Notes: generated from the letters alone by a model not told the origin. A stretch of 64,000 bases of DNA from Polynucleobacter sp. MG-6-Vaara-E2 (GCF_018687695.1 NZ_CP061303.1:1240001-1304000); one strand, 5' to 3'. Shown: positions 29,097 through 39,957, counted from the stretch's first letter. Made by a program: numbers and translations.

Positions 29097-30247
29097 AATT
29101 GCTCTTTCCTTTCATCTATGAGCGTTATTTAGCTAAGCAGATCTATGCTGCGTTTGGCTTTATTTTGTTTGCCCTCGTAGCACTGTTTTTATTCTTTGAC
29201 ATCTTGAGCGAGTTAGGCTCAGTACAGGGTGGCTACACTTTACCAATCGCATTGCTCCATGTGCTTCTGAAAGCTCCTAGCCGTATCTCTGAAATCATTC
29301 CAATTGCAGCACTCATTGGCAGTATTTATGTGTTTGCAATGCTTGCCAGTCAATCCGAGTTCACTATTCTGCGCATTGCGGGGCTTGACGTTAAGCGCGG
29401 CTTAATTGCGCTCACCAAAATTTCATTACCACTCGTTATTCTCACCCTAGTAATGAGTGAGTGGGCTGGCCCATACGCTGAAAATAAATCAGAACAAATT
29501 CGCATGAAGGCCTTAGGTGCCACCTACGCCTCTCAGTTCAAGACAGGAGTGTGGGTTAAAGACCGCCTGAGAGATGAAGATGGTAGAGGTCCCGTTCGCC
29601 CAGGTGTGCGTTACGTGAATGTGGGCAAGGTCGATAAAGATAATGAAATTCGTGATATCCGCATGTATGAGTTTAATGACAGTTACAACTTGTTATCGAT
29701 TCGCAGCGCACCATCTGGTCACTTTGATGAGACCGGTATTTGGGTATTGAACGACGTAACTGAAACCCGCTTCAAAGAAACCAAACAAACAGACCCACTA
29801 AATCCTGTTTTTTCTACGCAGACTTTCACCCATCCGATTTTGACTCTAGAGTCGGAAGTCACACCTCAAATCTTGAGCGTGCTGTTAATCAGCCCAGAAA
29901 AAATGTCGATCGTGAGCTTGGGTCGTTTTATTAATCACCTCCAAGAAAACAAACAAGATGTTCAACGTCATTCCATCGCCTTTTGGAAAAAGGTGGTTTA
30001 TCCCTTTACGATTTTTGTCATGCTGGCTTTGGCACTCCCCTTTGCCTACTTGAAAGTCAGGGCAGGCAGTGTGGGTATCAAGGTATTTGGAGGCATCATG
30101 CTGGGCATGAGTTTCCAGTTATTCAACTCACTCTTTTCGAACGTGGGCCTGCTCAGCGCATGGCCCACTTTTTTAACAGCCTTAATTCCACCAATGCTGT
30201 ACTTCCTCTTGGCGCTTGCGGCATTACGATCGGTTTCCAAGGCTTAA
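29093..30247 (+). CDS. lptG: LPS export permease LptG
   Basis: Partner of LptF in the LPS exporter. The protein is 384 residues from MKLLFPFIYERYLAKQIYAAF. Six membrane helices bracket a periplasmic domain, and LKAPSRISEIIPIAALIGSIYVFAMLASQSEFTILR is the typical coupling-helix region. The start at 29093 overlaps the lptF stop (ATGA). The in-frame GTG-type start at 29054 inside lptF is less likely. Confidence 0.95.
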   Translation: MKLLFPFIYERYLAKQIYAAFGFILFALVALFLFFDILSELGSVQGGYTLPIALLHVLLKAPSRISEIIPIAALIGSIYVFAMLASQSEFTILRIAGLDVKRGLIALTKISLPLVILTLVMSEWAGPYAENKSEQIRMKALGATYASQFKTGVWVKDRLRDEDGRGPVRPGVRYVNVGKVDKDNEIRDIRMYEFNDSYNLLSIRSAPSGHFDETGIWVLNDVTETRFKETKQTDPLNPVFSTQTFTHPILTLESEVTPQILSVLLISPEKMSIVSLGRFINHLQENKQDVQRHSIAFWKKVVYPFTIFVMLALALPFAYLKVRAGSVGIKVFGGIMLGMSFQLFNSLFSNVGLLSAWPTFLTALIPPMLYFLLALAALRSVSKA

Positions 30248-30270
30248 TACCAAAAACTCATATAGAATTT

Positions 30271-30306
30271 GATTCCTATATCATTGCCGATATATAGATA
30301 GGAATC
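30271..30306. promoter_or_regulatory. Nested inverted repeats upstream of cysB
   Basis: GATTCCTAT (30271-30279) and ATAGGAATC (30298-30306) form a 9-bp inverted repeat. A second one, TATATC/GATATA with a 6-bp loop, is nested inside it. The right arm ends 4 bp before the cysB ATG, so this is a good candidate for an autoregulatory site. Confidence 0.5.
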
Positions 30307-30310
30307 GCAT

Positions 30311-31252
30311 ATGAATCTCCATCAATTTCGTTTTGTCCGCGAAGCCGTTAGACAAAACTTCAACCTAACCTCTGCAGCAAAGGCTCTTTTTACTTCACAG
30401 CCAGGTGTATCGAAAGCCATTATCGAATTAGAGGATGAGTTGGGAGTTGAGATTTTTAGACGCCACGGCAAACGTATCCGCTCCCTCACTGAACCCGGCA
30501 AACGCATTCTGAGTTCAATTGAGCGGATCCTAGACGAAGTAGAAACGCTAAAACGTGTCGGTAAAGATTTTGCCAGCCAAGATCAAGGCAACTTTGTTAT
30601 CGCTACCACCCATACTCAAGCTCGCTATGCGCTACCTAAAGTGCTTACTGAATTTACTAAGCGCTTTCCTAAAGTACGCGTCAGTATTCAACAAGGTAGT
30701 CCAGGACAAATTGCTGAGTTATTGAGCCATGATCGTGCAGACATTGCTATCGCCACCGAAGGTATTGCCAATACACCTGGCGTCCTTGCCCTACCAGGCT
30801 ATCAATGGCAGCACGTCATCATGGTGCCGCTAAGCCACCCATTACTCAACCAAGCAACGGTGACACTAGAGGAAATTGCAAAATATCCCATCATCACCTA
30901 CGACAAAGCTTTTGCAGGTCGAAGCAAAATTGATGCCGCCTTTGCTCAACGCAATATCGCCCCTGACATTATTTTGGAAGCAATTGATGCTGATGTCATT
31001 AAGACCTACGTAGAGGCAGGTATGGGTATCGGCATTGTTGCCGGTCATGCATACGACCAAGATAGAGATCGCAATCTCAAAGTAATTCCTGTGGGTCATT
31101 TATTTGGAAATAATGTGACCCACATTGGCGTTAAACAAGGCGCCTATCTAAGATCTTTTGTCTACACTTTTATTGAGCTTTTCTCACCAACTCTCACCAA
31201 GAAAATCGTTGAGCAAGCGATGAGCGAGAAATCTGAAACCTACGAAATTTGA
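30311..31252 (+). CDS. cysB: CysB-type LysR regulator of sulfur assimilation
   Basis: A 313-residue LysR-family activator. The N-terminal helix-turn-helix MNLHQFRFVREAVRQNFNLTSAAKALFTSQPGVSKAIIELE and the effector domain with TTHTQARYALP closely resemble CysB/Cbl, which sense O-acetylserine or sulfate and control cysteine biosynthesis. TTHTQARYALP is the ligand-pocket segment. No cys genes are in the window. It is preceded by nested inverted repeats and followed by tRNA-Leu on the other strand. Confidence 0.9.
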   Translation: MNLHQFRFVREAVRQNFNLTSAAKALFTSQPGVSKAIIELEDELGVEIFRRHGKRIRSLTEPGKRILSSIERILDEVETLKRVGKDFASQDQGNFVIATTHTQARYALPKVLTEFTKRFPKVRVSIQQGSPGQIAELLSHDRADIAIATEGIANTPGVLALPGYQWQHVIMVPLSHPLLNQATVTLEEIAKYPIITYDKAFAGRSKIDAAFAQRNIAPDIILEAIDADVIKTYVEAGMGIGIVAGHAYDQDRDRNLKVIPVGHLFGNNVTHIGVKQGAYLRSFVYTFIELFSPTLTKKIVEQAMSEKSETYEI

Positions 31253-31288
31253 TGTCTTAGGAAATTCACCGATTGATTAACCAGTAAA

Positions 31289-31373
31289 TGGTGCCTCGGG
31301 GCGGACTCGAACCGCCACGCCTTGCGGCACCGGATTTTGAGTCCGGCACGTCTACCAATTCCATCACCGAGGC
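31289..31373 (-). tRNA. tRNA-Leu (CAA)
   Basis: An 85-nt class II tRNA. The acceptor arms are GCCTCGG and CCGAGGC with an encoded ACCA end. The anticodon loop is CTCAAAA (anticodon CAA, reading UUG). A variable arm (TGCCGCAAGGCGT) and the T-loop GGTTCGAGTCC are present. Confidence 0.97.
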
Positions 31374-31525
31374 AGGTGTTTGCAGTGGAAATTCTGCTTA
31401 ATTTGATACTTTGTTACTGCTAAGACATAAGAGTGTAACAAAAATTGCTTATTAGCCCTCTTCCTTGGATCTAGAACCCCTTAAAATAGAGTCTTGTAGC
31501 CAAATTATTAAAAGGACTCACCCGT

Positions 31526-32245
31526 ATGGCCGGCCACTCGAAATGGGCCAATATTCAGCACCGCAAAGGTCGTCAAGACGAAAAACGCGGCAAGATTTGG
31601 ACCAAACTCATTAAGGAAATTACCGTTGCAGCTAAGTTGGGCGGCGGAGATCTTGCAACTAATCCTCGTCTTCGTTTAGCTGTTGATAAAGCCAAAGACT
31701 CCAATATGCCAAACGATAACGTGCAAAGAGCTATTCAACGTGGCACTGGCACTCTAGAGGGCGTGAGTTATGAAGAGATTCGTTACGAAGGTTATGGCAT
31801 CAATGGTGCCGCCATCATTGTGGATTGCTTAACCGATAACCGAACTCGCACTGTTGCTGAAGTTCGTCACGCTTTTAATAAAAATGGTGGCAACATGGGA
31901 ACTGAGGGTTCGGTTGCTTTCTTGTTCAAGCACTGCGGCCAAATGCTATTTGCACCTGGCACTAGCGAAGATAAACTCATGGAAGTTGCTTTAGATGCCG
32001 GCGCAGATGATGTAATCACTCACGATGATGGATCACTCGAAGTATTAACACCCGTTCCCGAGTTTCCTAAGGTTCAGGATGCCATCACAAAAGCAGGTTT
32101 GAAGGCAGAACTTGCTACCGTTGCTATGCGCCCTGAAACAGAAATTGCACTTGAGGGTGAGCAGGCAGAAAGTATGCAGAAATTACTCGATGCTCTTGAG
32201 AACCTTGACGATGTGCAAGAAGTCTTTACAAACGCAGCCCTTTAA
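31526..32245 (+). CDS. YebC/PmpR family protein (TACO1 homologue)
   Basis: A 239-residue YebC-family protein. It begins [28 protein letters not shown] and has [27 protein letters not shown], then [15 protein letters not shown]. Family members act as DNA-binding regulators or as translation factors that relieve stalling at polyproline. The sequence does not decide which. A clear AAGGA lies before the ATG. It heads a long same-strand series that continues with purD. Confidence 0.96.
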   Translation: MAGHSKWANIQHRKGRQDEKRGKIWTKLIKEITVAAKLGGGDLATNPRLRLAVDKAKDSNMPNDNVQRAIQRGTGTLEGVSYEEIRYEGYGINGAAIIVDCLTDNRTRTVAEVRHAFNKNGGNMGTEGSVAFLFKHCGQMLFAPGTSEDKLMEVALDAGADDVITHDDGSLEVLTPVPEFPKVQDAITKAGLKAELATVAMRPETEIALEGEQAESMQKLLDALENLDDVQEVFTNAAL

Positions 32246-32266
32246 ACTTTTATCAGCTCTTTTATT

Positions 32267-33544
32267 ATGAAAATTCTTCTCGTTGGATCTGGTGGGCGCG
32301 AACACGCATTAGCCTGGAAACTGGCGCAATCTCCACAAGTACAAACGGTATATGTTGCACCCGGTAATGGTGGCACAGCCACTGCCAAAAAAGCAGCTAC
32401 CGGTATTGAGAATTTACCCATCACCGGCCTACAAGAGCTTGCTGATTTTGCCAAGCGTGAAAAGATTCACTTAACCGTTGTAGGACCCGAAGCTCCATTA
32501 GCTGCAGGTATTGTGGATGTATTCCGCAATAACGGCTTACGGATATTTGGGCCAACCCAATTGGCAGCGCAACTTGAGTCTTCAAAGGACTTCTCTAAGG
32601 CATTTATGAAACGCCATGGCATTCCAACAGCGGACTACCAAACCTTCTCTAATGCATTAGAGGCTCATGCCTACATTGATGCTAAGGGCGCACCAATTGT
32701 GATTAAAGCTGACGGATTGGCTGCTGGCAAAGGCGTTGTAGTAGCCATGAGTCTAGAGGAAGCTCATGCTGCAGTAGACATGATGTTGGCCGACAACAAA
32801 CTCGGCAATGCAGGCGCCCGCGTCGTGATTGAAGAGTTCCTCACTGGTGAAGAGGCTAGCTTTATTGTTCTTGTTGATGGTAAGAATGTTTTAGCATTAG
32901 CAACTAGCCAAGATCACAAACGCCTATTGGATGCAGATCAAGGTCCCAATACTGGAGGCATGGGCGCGTACTCCCCTGCTCCTGTTGTCACCCCAGAAAT
33001 TCATGCGCGTGCATTACGTGAGGTGATCATGCCAACGGTTAAAGGCATGGAGGCAGATGGCCTGCCCTATACCGGCTTCTTGTATGCTGGCCTCATGATT
33101 ACTCCTGATGGCAAGATCAAAACACTTGAATTTAATTGTCGTATGGGTGATCCAGAAACTCAGCCGATCATGGCACGCTTACGTAGCGATCTCGTGAATG
33201 CTCTGGATCATGCGGTCGATGGCAAATTAAATGAAGTGGAACTTGAATGGGATCGTCGCACTGCATTAGGCGTTGTACTTGCCGCACACAACTATCCGGA
33301 TACCCCGCGTAATGGCGACGTCATTACTGGTATTCCCGCTGATACTGACGATCAAGTCACATTCCACGCAGGTACGAAATTGCAAGATGGCAAAGTAATC
33401 ACTTCAGGCGGACGCGTGCTGTGTATTGTCGGTCTAGCGGATACCGTTCGTGGCGCACAACAAAAAGCTTACGAGGCTATTCATAAGATTCAGTTTGATG
33501 GCATGCAATATCGCAAAGATATTGGCTATCGTGCAATCAAATAA
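32267..33544 (+). CDS. purD: Phosphoribosylamine-glycine ligase
   Basis: ATP-grasp enzyme making glycinamide ribonucleotide in purine synthesis. The protein is 425 residues, a normal length. Family markers are [58 protein letters not shown], and [19 protein letters not shown] [18 protein letters not shown]. It is 21 bp after yebC and 40 bp before hemF. Confidence 0.97.
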   Translation: MKILLVGSGGREHALAWKLAQSPQVQTVYVAPGNGGTATAKKAATGIENLPITGLQELADFAKREKIHLTVVGPEAPLAAGIVDVFRNNGLRIFGPTQLAAQLESSKDFSKAFMKRHGIPTADYQTFSNALEAHAYIDAKGAPIVIKADGLAAGKGVVVAMSLEEAHAAVDMMLADNKLGNAGARVVIEEFLTGEEASFIVLVDGKNVLALATSQDHKRLLDADQGPNTGGMGAYSPAPVVTPEIHARALREVIMPTVKGMEADGLPYTGFLYAGLMITPDGKIKTLEFNCRMGDPETQPIMARLRSDLVNALDHAVDGKLNEVELEWDRRTALGVVLAAHNYPDTPRNGDVITGIPADTDDQVTFHAGTKLQDGKVITSGGRVLCIVGLADTVRGAQQKAYEAIHKIQFDGMQYRKDIGYRAIK

Positions 33545-33584
33545 TTTTAGAAATCATCAACCTTTGTCAATACAACATACACAA

Positions 33585-34496
33585 ATGGATATTGGAGCCT
33601 TAAAAGCATATTTTTTAGACTTACAAGATCGTATTACTAGTGCAATGAGTGCATTGGATGGGAAAGTATTTGTTGCAGACGAATGGCATAAACCTGAAGA
33701 TAGCAAACTCAAGGGGTACGGGCGCACTTGCATTTTGGATGACGGCAATATTCTTGAGAAAGGTGGCGTTGGCTTCTCTCACGTACGCGGTGATCAGATG
33801 CCACCATCCGCATCCCATCACCGCCCTGAATTAGCAGGTCGCAGTTTTGAGGCTATGGGAGTCTCTCTGGTTTTTCATCCGCACAACCCGAAGGTTCCAA
33901 CCACCCACATGAATGTGCGCTGCTTTATTGCGCAGGCACCTGATAAAGAGCCGGTATGGTGGTTTGGTGGCGGCTTTGATTTAACACCCTATTACGGCGT
34001 GGATGAAGATTGCAGGCACTTTCACCAAACTGCGAAAGATGCTTTAGATCCATTTGGAACTGAGCTCTATCCGCGATTTAAAAAATGGTGCGACGAGTAT
34101 TTCTATCTCAAGCATCGCGAAGAGCCTCGCGGTATCGGTGGTGTTTTCTTTGATGACTTTAATGATCTTGGCTTTGATAAAAGCTTTGCCATGACGCGCG
34201 CAGTTGGGGATGCTTTTATTGACGCCTACCTACCCATCGTTGAGCGACGTCATCAGGACACTTTCACTGCGGAAGAAAAGTCATTTCAAGAATATCGTCG
34301 TGGACGTTATGTGGAATACAACCTGATCTTTGACCGTGGCACGATCTTTGGCTTGCACTCGGGTGGGCGAACCGAATCCATCCTAATGTCGATGCCCCCA
34401 GTAGTCCAGTGGTGGTACAACTGGCATCCACAGCCCGATACACCCGAGGCCAAGCTTTATGAGCACTACCTAAAGCCACGCGATTGGCTAGCTTGA
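33585..34496 (+). CDS. hemF: Oxygen-dependent coproporphyrinogen III oxidase
   Basis: Aerobic oxidative decarboxylation of coproporphyrinogen III to protoporphyrinogen IX in heme synthesis. The protein is 303 residues from [14 protein letters not shown]. The family segments [45 protein letters not shown] and [32 protein letters not shown] are all present. A start inside purD (33450) would add 45 residues unlike the family, so 33585 is chosen. Confidence 0.97.
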   Translation: MDIGALKAYFLDLQDRITSAMSALDGKVFVADEWHKPEDSKLKGYGRTCILDDGNILEKGGVGFSHVRGDQMPPSASHHRPELAGRSFEAMGVSLVFHPHNPKVPTTHMNVRCFIAQAPDKEPVWWFGGGFDLTPYYGVDEDCRHFHQTAKDALDPFGTELYPRFKKWCDEYFYLKHREEPRGIGGVFFDDFNDLGFDKSFAMTRAVGDAFIDAYLPIVERRHQDTFTAEEKSFQEYRRGRYVEYNLIFDRGTIFGLHSGGRTESILMSMPPVVQWWYNWHPQPDTPEAKLYEHYLKPRDWLA

Positions 34497-34506
34497 GCGC
34501 TTCAAA

Positions 34507-35196
34507 TTGAGTCAGTTGAAAAAAATCGGCATCCTCGGTGGCACCTTTGACCCGCCACATATTGGCCATCTCAAACTTGCAAGCCATTTTGCAAAACTGT
34601 TGAACTTAGATGTCTTACTTCTGGTTCCTAGCGGCGAGCCTTGGCAAAAGGGCTCTGGAATTACTTCTGCCGAAGTGCGGCTCCAGCTGACTGAAGCTGC
34701 TGGGATTGATTTAGCGCGTGCTCTCCTGTATCTCAATATACCTACTCAAGTAGGTGTTGATCGCATAGAGCTTGATCGTGCTGGCCCAAGTTACGCCATT
34801 GATACCGCTAAAGCCTTAAGAGAGCGCTTTGGCCCTGGGACAAGTTTAATTTGGTTAATGGGGGTAGATTCATTCAATGCTCTGCCCACGTGGCACTCGT
34901 GGCAAGGGCTAACTGATTACGTCAATTTAGCAGTCGCAAGCCGCCCAAATCATGAGCTTGCAATTGAGACAAATTCAGCAATACTAGATTTACTAGCCAA
35001 GCATCAGACAAAGGATATCAAGGCTCTTGAAAAAAGCGCTTCTGGCCACATCTATGTTGATGAAACGCTCGCGGTAGACCTTTCCTCTACCGCTTTGAGG
35101 CATCAAATACAAACCTCCAACCAAAACTCTGAACTTTCAGAGCAAATTCCATCGCATACCCTTGAAATCATTGCGAAACTGGGCTTGTATCAGTAA
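34507..35196 (+). CDS. nadD: Nicotinate-mononucleotide adenylyltransferase
   Basis: Makes deamido-NAD from nicotinate mononucleotide and ATP. The protein is 229 residues. GGTFDPPHIGHLKLA carries the HxGH nucleotidyl-transferase motif near residue 18, and the second motif is DLSSTALRHQI. The start is non-ATG: TTG at 34507, or TTG at 34516 giving LKKIGILGG. Neither has a strong ribosome binding site. The order nadD-rsfS-rlmH is conserved in many proteobacteria. Confidence 0.94.
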   Translation: MSQLKKIGILGGTFDPPHIGHLKLASHFAKLLNLDVLLLVPSGEPWQKGSGITSAEVRLQLTEAAGIDLARALLYLNIPTQVGVDRIELDRAGPSYAIDTAKALRERFGPGTSLIWLMGVDSFNALPTWHSWQGLTDYVNLAVASRPNHELAIETNSAILDLLAKHQTKDIKALEKSASGHIYVDETLAVDLSSTALRHQIQTSNQNSELSEQIPSHTLEIIAKLGLYQ

Positions 35197-35243
35197 TCAA
35201 GCTAAGATCCCCCATAACCTCTAAAGAAAATTAAATACACACC

Positions 35244-35633
35244 ATGGATTTACGTAAATTACAGCGCGTCATTATTGATGCCTTAGAAGATGTTAAGGCG
35301 CAAGATATTCGTGTTTACGACACTACCAAGCTCAGCGAGTTATTTGATCGCGTCGTTATTGCGACTGGCTCTAGTAATCGCCAAACGCGCTCCTTAGCCA
35401 TGTCGGTGAAAGAAGAGGTCAACGCCAAAGGTGGCGAGGTGATTTCTATCGAAGGTTTAGAAACTGGTGAATGGGTATTGGTTGATTGCGGTGATATCGT
35501 GGTTCATATCTTGCAACCAATGCTGCGCTCCTATTATCAGCTTGAGGGTATGTGGGGTGCCAAGCCAGTGCGTGTGAAGTTAGCTGGCGCTAAAGGGCTA
35601 GTCAAGGCTAGCGAATCTGAAGACGACGAGTAA
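35244..35633 (+). CDS. rsfS: Ribosomal silencing factor RsfS
   Basis: A 129-residue RsfS/Iojap protein, which binds L14 on the large subunit and blocks subunit joining in starvation. Family segments are KAQDIRVYDTTKLSELFDRVVIATGSSNRQTRSLA, GLETGEWVLVDCGDIVVHILQP and YYQLEGMWG. A short acidic tail follows. It is 47 bp after nadD. Confidence 0.96.
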   Translation: MDLRKLQRVIIDALEDVKAQDIRVYDTTKLSELFDRVVIATGSSNRQTRSLAMSVKEEVNAKGGEVISIEGLETGEWVLVDCGDIVVHILQPMLRSYYQLEGMWGAKPVRVKLAGAKGLVKASESEDDE

Positions 35634-35647
35634 TTTTTGTTTAGTCA

Positions 35648-36091
35648 ATGCGCTTAACCATTGTTTCAGTTGGCCACAAAATGCCGGAGTGGGTTGCCAC
35701 TGCAACCCATGATTACGTCAAGCGCATGCCGGCTGACTGCAGTATTGAAATCAAAGAAATCAAACCTGACATTACCCCAGCAAAAGAAGCTGTCAAAATC
35801 TTGGCAGCTATTCCGAAGGGCTCACGAGTCATTGCGTTAGACGAGCACGGTAAAGATCAAACTACACAGAATTTAGCAACACAACTTACCAGTTGGCGCC
35901 AGGAGGGGTTTGACATCACCTTTTTGATTGGTGGCGCCGATGGACTAGATGCCAGCCTCAAAACAAATGCCCAAGCAATGTGGCGACTTTCTAGCCTCAC
36001 CCTGCCTCACGCTATGGCCAGAGTTTTACTAGTTGAGCAGCTCTATCGTGCCTGGACGATACTGCAAGGCCACCCCTATCACCGCGAGTAA
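35648..36091 (+). CDS. rlmH: 23S rRNA pseudouridine-1915 N3-methyltransferase
   Basis: SPOUT-class methyltransferase of 147 residues. It begins MRLTIVSVGHKMPEWV and has ALDEHGKDQTTQNLATQL, FLIGGADGLD (SAM knot), and the C-terminal LYRAWTILQGHPYHRE typical of RlmH. It is 14 bp after rsfS. Confidence 0.97.
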   Translation: MRLTIVSVGHKMPEWVATATHDYVKRMPADCSIEIKEIKPDITPAKEAVKILAAIPKGSRVIALDEHGKDQTTQNLATQLTSWRQEGFDITFLIGGADGLDASLKTNAQAMWRLSSLTLPHAMARVLLVEQLYRAWTILQGHPYHRE

Positions 36092-36095
36092 TGCT

Positions 36096-36719
36096 GTGTA
36101 TCCATTTATTTATCTTGCTTCCCAAAGTCCACGTCGCCAAGAACTCTTAAAACAAATTGGGGTGCGCTTTGAAATGCTTATTCCTCAAACTGGCGAAGAT
36201 AGCGAAAGTATTGAAACACCCCTCCTCAATGAAAAAGCGCGTGCCTACGTAGAGCGAGTCACTTTAGCTAAAAGCGCAGCTGCACTAGAGCGTTGGGGGA
36301 AAAGTGACTTAGCTTGGGCGCCAATATTATGTGCAGATACGACAGTGAGCCTGCCCAATAGTGATCAAGGTGAAATTTTAGGTAAACCCGCAGATGCATT
36401 GGATGCTGAGCGTATTTTAAGAATGCTTAGCGGAAAATCCCATGAAGTATTAACTGCGGTTGCTCTGACCATTAATCCGAATGACGTACCTATTCATCTT
36501 GTACAGATTTCTGAGGTGAGATTTGCCGAACTTACGGATGCACAAATCCAGTCCTACATTGAGACTAAAGAGCCTTTCGGTAAGGCTGGTGCATATGGCA
36601 TTCAAGGTGGTGCTAGCGCTTTTATTCCTGAGATCAAAGGTAGTTATAGCGGTATCATGGGGTTACCCCTTTATGAAACTGCTTTACTCCTAGACCGCGC
36701 TCAAGTTCAACGTATATGA
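36096..36719 (+). CDS. maf: Maf family nucleoside triphosphate pyrophosphatase (YhdE type)
   Basis: A house-cleaning pyrophosphatase that hydrolyses dTTP/UTP and modified nucleotides. The protein is 207 residues from the GTG at 36096 (YPFIYLASQSPRRQELL). Other markers are the acidic pocket LCADTTVSL and the end EPFGKAGAYGIQGGASAFIPEIKGSYSGIMGLPLYET, which match the YhdE branch and not YceF. A TTG at 36033 inside rlmH would add residues without family similarity. It overlaps rng by 4 bp. The maf-rng pair is conserved as in E. coli. Confidence 0.92.
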   Translation: MYPFIYLASQSPRRQELLKQIGVRFEMLIPQTGEDSESIETPLLNEKARAYVERVTLAKSAAALERWGKSDLAWAPILCADTTVSLPNSDQGEILGKPADALDAERILRMLSGKSHEVLTAVALTINPNDVPIHLVQISEVRFAELTDAQIQSYIETKEPFGKAGAYGIQGGASAFIPEIKGSYSGIMGLPLYETALLLDRAQVQRI

Positions 36720-38179
36720 ATGAAGAAATTCTGATCAATATCACCCCGCAAGAGACGCGGGTTGCCTTAATTCAGCAAGGTGCGGTGCAAGAGCTGCAAA
36801 TTGAGAGGACTCGTCAACGCGGTATCGTCGGCAATATTTACCTGGCAAAAGTAGTTCGGGTTTTGCCAGGCATGCAGTCTGCGTTTATTGAAATTGGTCT
36901 CGAGCGCACCGCTTTTATGCACGTAGCGGATATTACTCAAGGCAATCCACAGCCACAAATTGAAAAACTTCTTTTTGAGGGTCAAACTTTATTAGTCCAG
37001 GTATTAAAAGATCCCTTAGGCACTAAAGGGGCACGCCTAACCACTCAATTGAGTATTGCGGGTCGTAATTTGGTTTATCTGCCGCCAGCAGGAACAGATA
37101 CAGCCACCGAAAAATACATTGGCGTATCTCAACGAATTGACCAGCCTGAGGAGCGAGAGGCGATTAAAGCTCGCCTTGCTAGCCTGATGACTGAGGATGA
37201 AAAAGGCGGCATCATTGTGCGCACCAGCGCCCAAGATGCATCCGATACTGAGCTGCAGCATGACTTGCGCTATCTCAGAACTACCTGGGAAAATATTCGG
37301 GAGGCTATGAAACAGAAGGCTGCCCCCAACCTTCTTTATCAAGACCTGAGTTTGGCCGAACGAGTATTACGAGATGTTGCAGGAGAAGAAACAACCCAAA
37401 TTCGGGTGGACTCTGCAGAAAATTTTGAGAAGCTCAAGGGCTTTGCAAATCTCTACATGCCCAATCTATTAAGCAAGCTGATACTGCATCGCGGCGAGCG
37501 TGCCCTCCTTGATTTATTTGATGTTGATGCCGAAATCAACAAAGCCCTTGGCAGACGCGTTGATCTGAAATCGGGCGGCTATTTAATGATTGACCAAACA
37601 GAGTCAATGACCACGATTGATGTGAACACTGGAAGCTATGTAGGCGCTCGCAATCTAGATGACACCGTCTTTAAGACCAATCTAGAAGCCGCTCAGGCAA
37701 TCGCTCGCCAACTGCGTTTACGCAATCTGGGTGGCATCATCATTATTGATTTCATCGACATGATTAGCAAAGATCATCAAGAGTCAGTTTTACATGAACT
37801 CAAGCGCAATCTAGAACGCGATCATGCGCGTACTTCAGTAAGTGAATTCTCGGCACTAGGTCTTGTAGAGATGACCCGCAAAAGAACCCGTGAATCACTA
37901 GCCCACATCACCTGTGAGCCCTGCGCAACCTGCATGGGCAAGGGTGAAATCAAAACCGCCCAAACGATTTGCTATGAAATTTTGCGTGAGATTGTGCGTG
38001 AGCATCGTCAATTTAATCCTCGCGAATTCCGCATCGTGGCCGCACCAGATGTGATTGATCTTTTCCTGGAAGAAGAGAATCAATTCTTAGCTCAGTTAGG
38101 GGACTTCATTGGCAAACCCATTACCTTGCAGGCAGAGGGTAGCTTCCGCCAAGAACAATACGATATTGTTTTAAGCTAA
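36716..38179 (+). CDS. rng: Ribonuclease G
   Basis: Endoribonuclease of the RNase E/G family that matures the 5' end of 16S rRNA and decays some mRNAs. The protein is 487 residues. The S1 domain (residues about 36-125, GNIYLAKVVRVLPGMQSAFIEIGLERTAFMH) comes first. The DNase I-like catalytic part has acidic residues in TIDVNTGSYVGARN and IIIIDFIDM, and the zinc link CEPCATCMGKG follows. It lacks the long RNase E C-terminal scaffold. It ends 4 bp from the convergent msbA stop. Confidence 0.96.
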   Translation: MNEEILINITPQETRVALIQQGAVQELQIERTRQRGIVGNIYLAKVVRVLPGMQSAFIEIGLERTAFMHVADITQGNPQPQIEKLLFEGQTLLVQVLKDPLGTKGARLTTQLSIAGRNLVYLPPAGTDTATEKYIGVSQRIDQPEEREAIKARLASLMTEDEKGGIIVRTSAQDASDTELQHDLRYLRTTWENIREAMKQKAAPNLLYQDLSLAERVLRDVAGEETTQIRVDSAENFEKLKGFANLYMPNLLSKLILHRGERALLDLFDVDAEINKALGRRVDLKSGGYLMIDQTESMTTIDVNTGSYVGARNLDDTVFKTNLEAAQAIARQLRLRNLGGIIIIDFIDMISKDHQESVLHELKRNLERDHARTSVSEFSALGLVEMTRKRTRESLAHITCEPCATCMGKGEIKTAQTICYEILREIVREHRQFNPREFRIVAAPDVIDLFLEEENQFLAQLGDFIGKPITLQAEGSFRQEQYDIVLS

Positions 38180-38183
38180 AAAT

Positions 38184-39947
38184 TTAGGCGTTTGAAAATT
38201 GTATGCGGTGCAAGTTGGCATACAGGCCATCTTGCTGAATTAACTCTTCGTGAGAGCCGTTTTCCACAATCTTCCCGTGCTCCAGAACCACGATGCGATC
38301 CGCATGCTCAATAGTTGATAACCGATGTGCAATAACCAAAGTGGTTCTGCCAGCCATCAATCGCTCTAAGGCATCTTGTACTTGTCGCTCAGATTCAGAA
38401 TCTAAAGCAGAGGTAGCCTCATCCAAAATCAGAATTGGGGCATTCTTGTAAATTGCCCTAGCAATAGCTAAACGCTGACGTTGGCCGCCAGACAGACGGT
38501 TGCCATTATCACCAACCATTGAGTCAATACCTTCAGGTAGCTCGCGTATCAGACTACTCAGATTTGCAGCCTCTAGAGCTTCCATAACACGACCACGATC
38601 GATGCCTTGTTCATTTGCGGCGCCATAAGCCACATTTGCTGCAATGGTGTCATTAAACAAAATAACATCTTGGCTCACAAAGGCTAATTGTTTGCGAACA
38701 TCTGCAAGAACAATATCCTCCAGCGGAAGATCATCTAAATAGATATGGCCGCTTGTAGGCTTAAAAAATCTTGGCAGCAAATTTACTAGCGTTGATTTGC
38801 CACCGCCTGAAGGCCCAACAAATGCAACCACCTCTCCTGGCTTAATACTCAGATTGATATCAGTTAACGCATCTTTTCGGCCGACCTCTTGTTGGTATGA
38901 GAACCCAACATTCTCAAAACGAATCGCCCCTTTGGCTTTATCCAAAGACTTCATATTCAGCCTACGGTCCTCATCCTCCTCAAAGGGCTGGTCCATTAAT
39001 CCAAAAATCATCTCTGCTGCAGTAAGACCGCGCTGTAAAGGTTGATTGATATCCGCAAGATGCTTTAAAGGGGAGATCACCAACATCATTGCGGTAATGA
39101 AGGCTGCGAAGCCACCAACAGTCGTACCTTCAGTAGCAGACTGCATTAAAGCGATGACCAACACGATCGACAGAGCCATAGAGGCTATCAATTGCGTAAT
39201 CGGCTGATTGAGACCGCCCGCCACTGCTGATTTCAATGCAAATTGACGCAGACGCTCTGCCTTTTGCATAAAGCGATTCATTTCATACTCTTGGGCACCA
39301 TGCACTTTGACAATTTTGTAACCTGCAGAGGACTCTTCAACGATATAAGCTAGCTCACTCGTCAGATTTTGCTGCTCACGATTAAGCGATCTTAGGCGTC
39401 GATTAATCTTGCTCATAATTAAAGCAATAACAGGAAAAATAAATAAAACGACTAGCGTTAACTTCCAGTTGAGATAGATTAAGTAGCCCATCAATCCCAC
39501 CACAGTGAGAGAGTCGCGCACCAAGCTAATAAGCATGCTTCCCATGACGGATAGAACGTTGTTAACTTCAAAGACCACCGCATTAATGAGAGAAGATGCT
39601 GAATTTCTCTGAAAAAAAGTAGTTCCCGCATGTAATAAGGTCTGAAACATTTGCTCGCGCAATTTGAGCAGTACTGCATTAATAACTCGGGTAAGCAAAT
39701 AGTTCGATAAAAACTGTGCCAAGCTGCGAACCAAGGCTAGACCAACCAAGAAAACAGGCACCTGCCACAATTTGCTATTGAGCTGACCGGTGAAGCCACG
39801 ATCCAATAATGGCTTCATCAATGCAGGGATTGAGGTCTCAGCCCCTGCCACAAAAGCCATGGCTACTAAAGAGCCAATAATGAGCCCAATATGGGGCTTC
39901 AGATAGGTAATTAAGCGATTTAGAGCGGTACGGTCTTGAGCATTCAT
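38184..39947 (-). CDS. msbA: Lipid A flippase MsbA (ABC exporter)
   Basis: Inner-membrane homodimeric ABC exporter that flips lipid A-core. The protein is 587 residues from [12 protein letters not shown]. Six membrane helices come first (from about residue 20). The nucleotide-binding domain follows with Walker [10 protein letters not shown], signature [15 protein letters not shown], Walker [13 protein letters not shown] and the H-loop VIAHRLST. Longer in-frame starts would run into the divergent glycosyltransferase gene. The chosen start leaves only 10 bp between the two start codons, so its promoter must lie inside the neighbour. Confidence 0.93.
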   Translation of the reverse strand: MNAQDRTALNRLITYLKPHIGLIIGSLVAMAFVAGAETSIPALMKPLLDRGFTGQLNSKLWQVPVFLVGLALVRSLAQFLSNYLLTRVINAVLLKLREQMFQTLLHAGTTFFQRNSASSLINAVVFEVNNVLSVMGSMLISLVRDSLTVVGLMGYLIYLNWKLTLVVLFIFPVIALIMSKINRRLRSLNREQQNLTSELAYIVEESSAGYKIVKVHGAQEYEMNRFMQKAERLRQFALKSAVAGGLNQPITQLIASMALSIVLVIALMQSATEGTTVGGFAAFITAMMLVISPLKHLADINQPLQRGLTAAEMIFGLMDQPFEEDEDRRLNMKSLDKAKGAIRFENVGFSYQQEVGRKDALTDINLSIKPGEVVAFVGPSGGGKSTLVNLLPRFFKPTSGHIYLDDLPLEDIVLADVRKQLAFVSQDVILFNDTIAANVAYGAANEQGIDRGRVMEALEAANLSSLIRELPEGIDSMVGDNGNRLSGGQRQRLAIARAIYKNAPILILDEATSALDSESERQVQDALERLMAGRTTLVIAHRLSTIEHADRIVVLEHGKIVENGSHEELIQQDGLYANLHRIQFSNA

Positions 39948-39957
39948 ATAATGAATT

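Noticed and set aside
29983..30297. 104-residue open frame in another frame of lptG
   Set aside because: The LptG reading frame is clearly the real one; the overlap has no family match.
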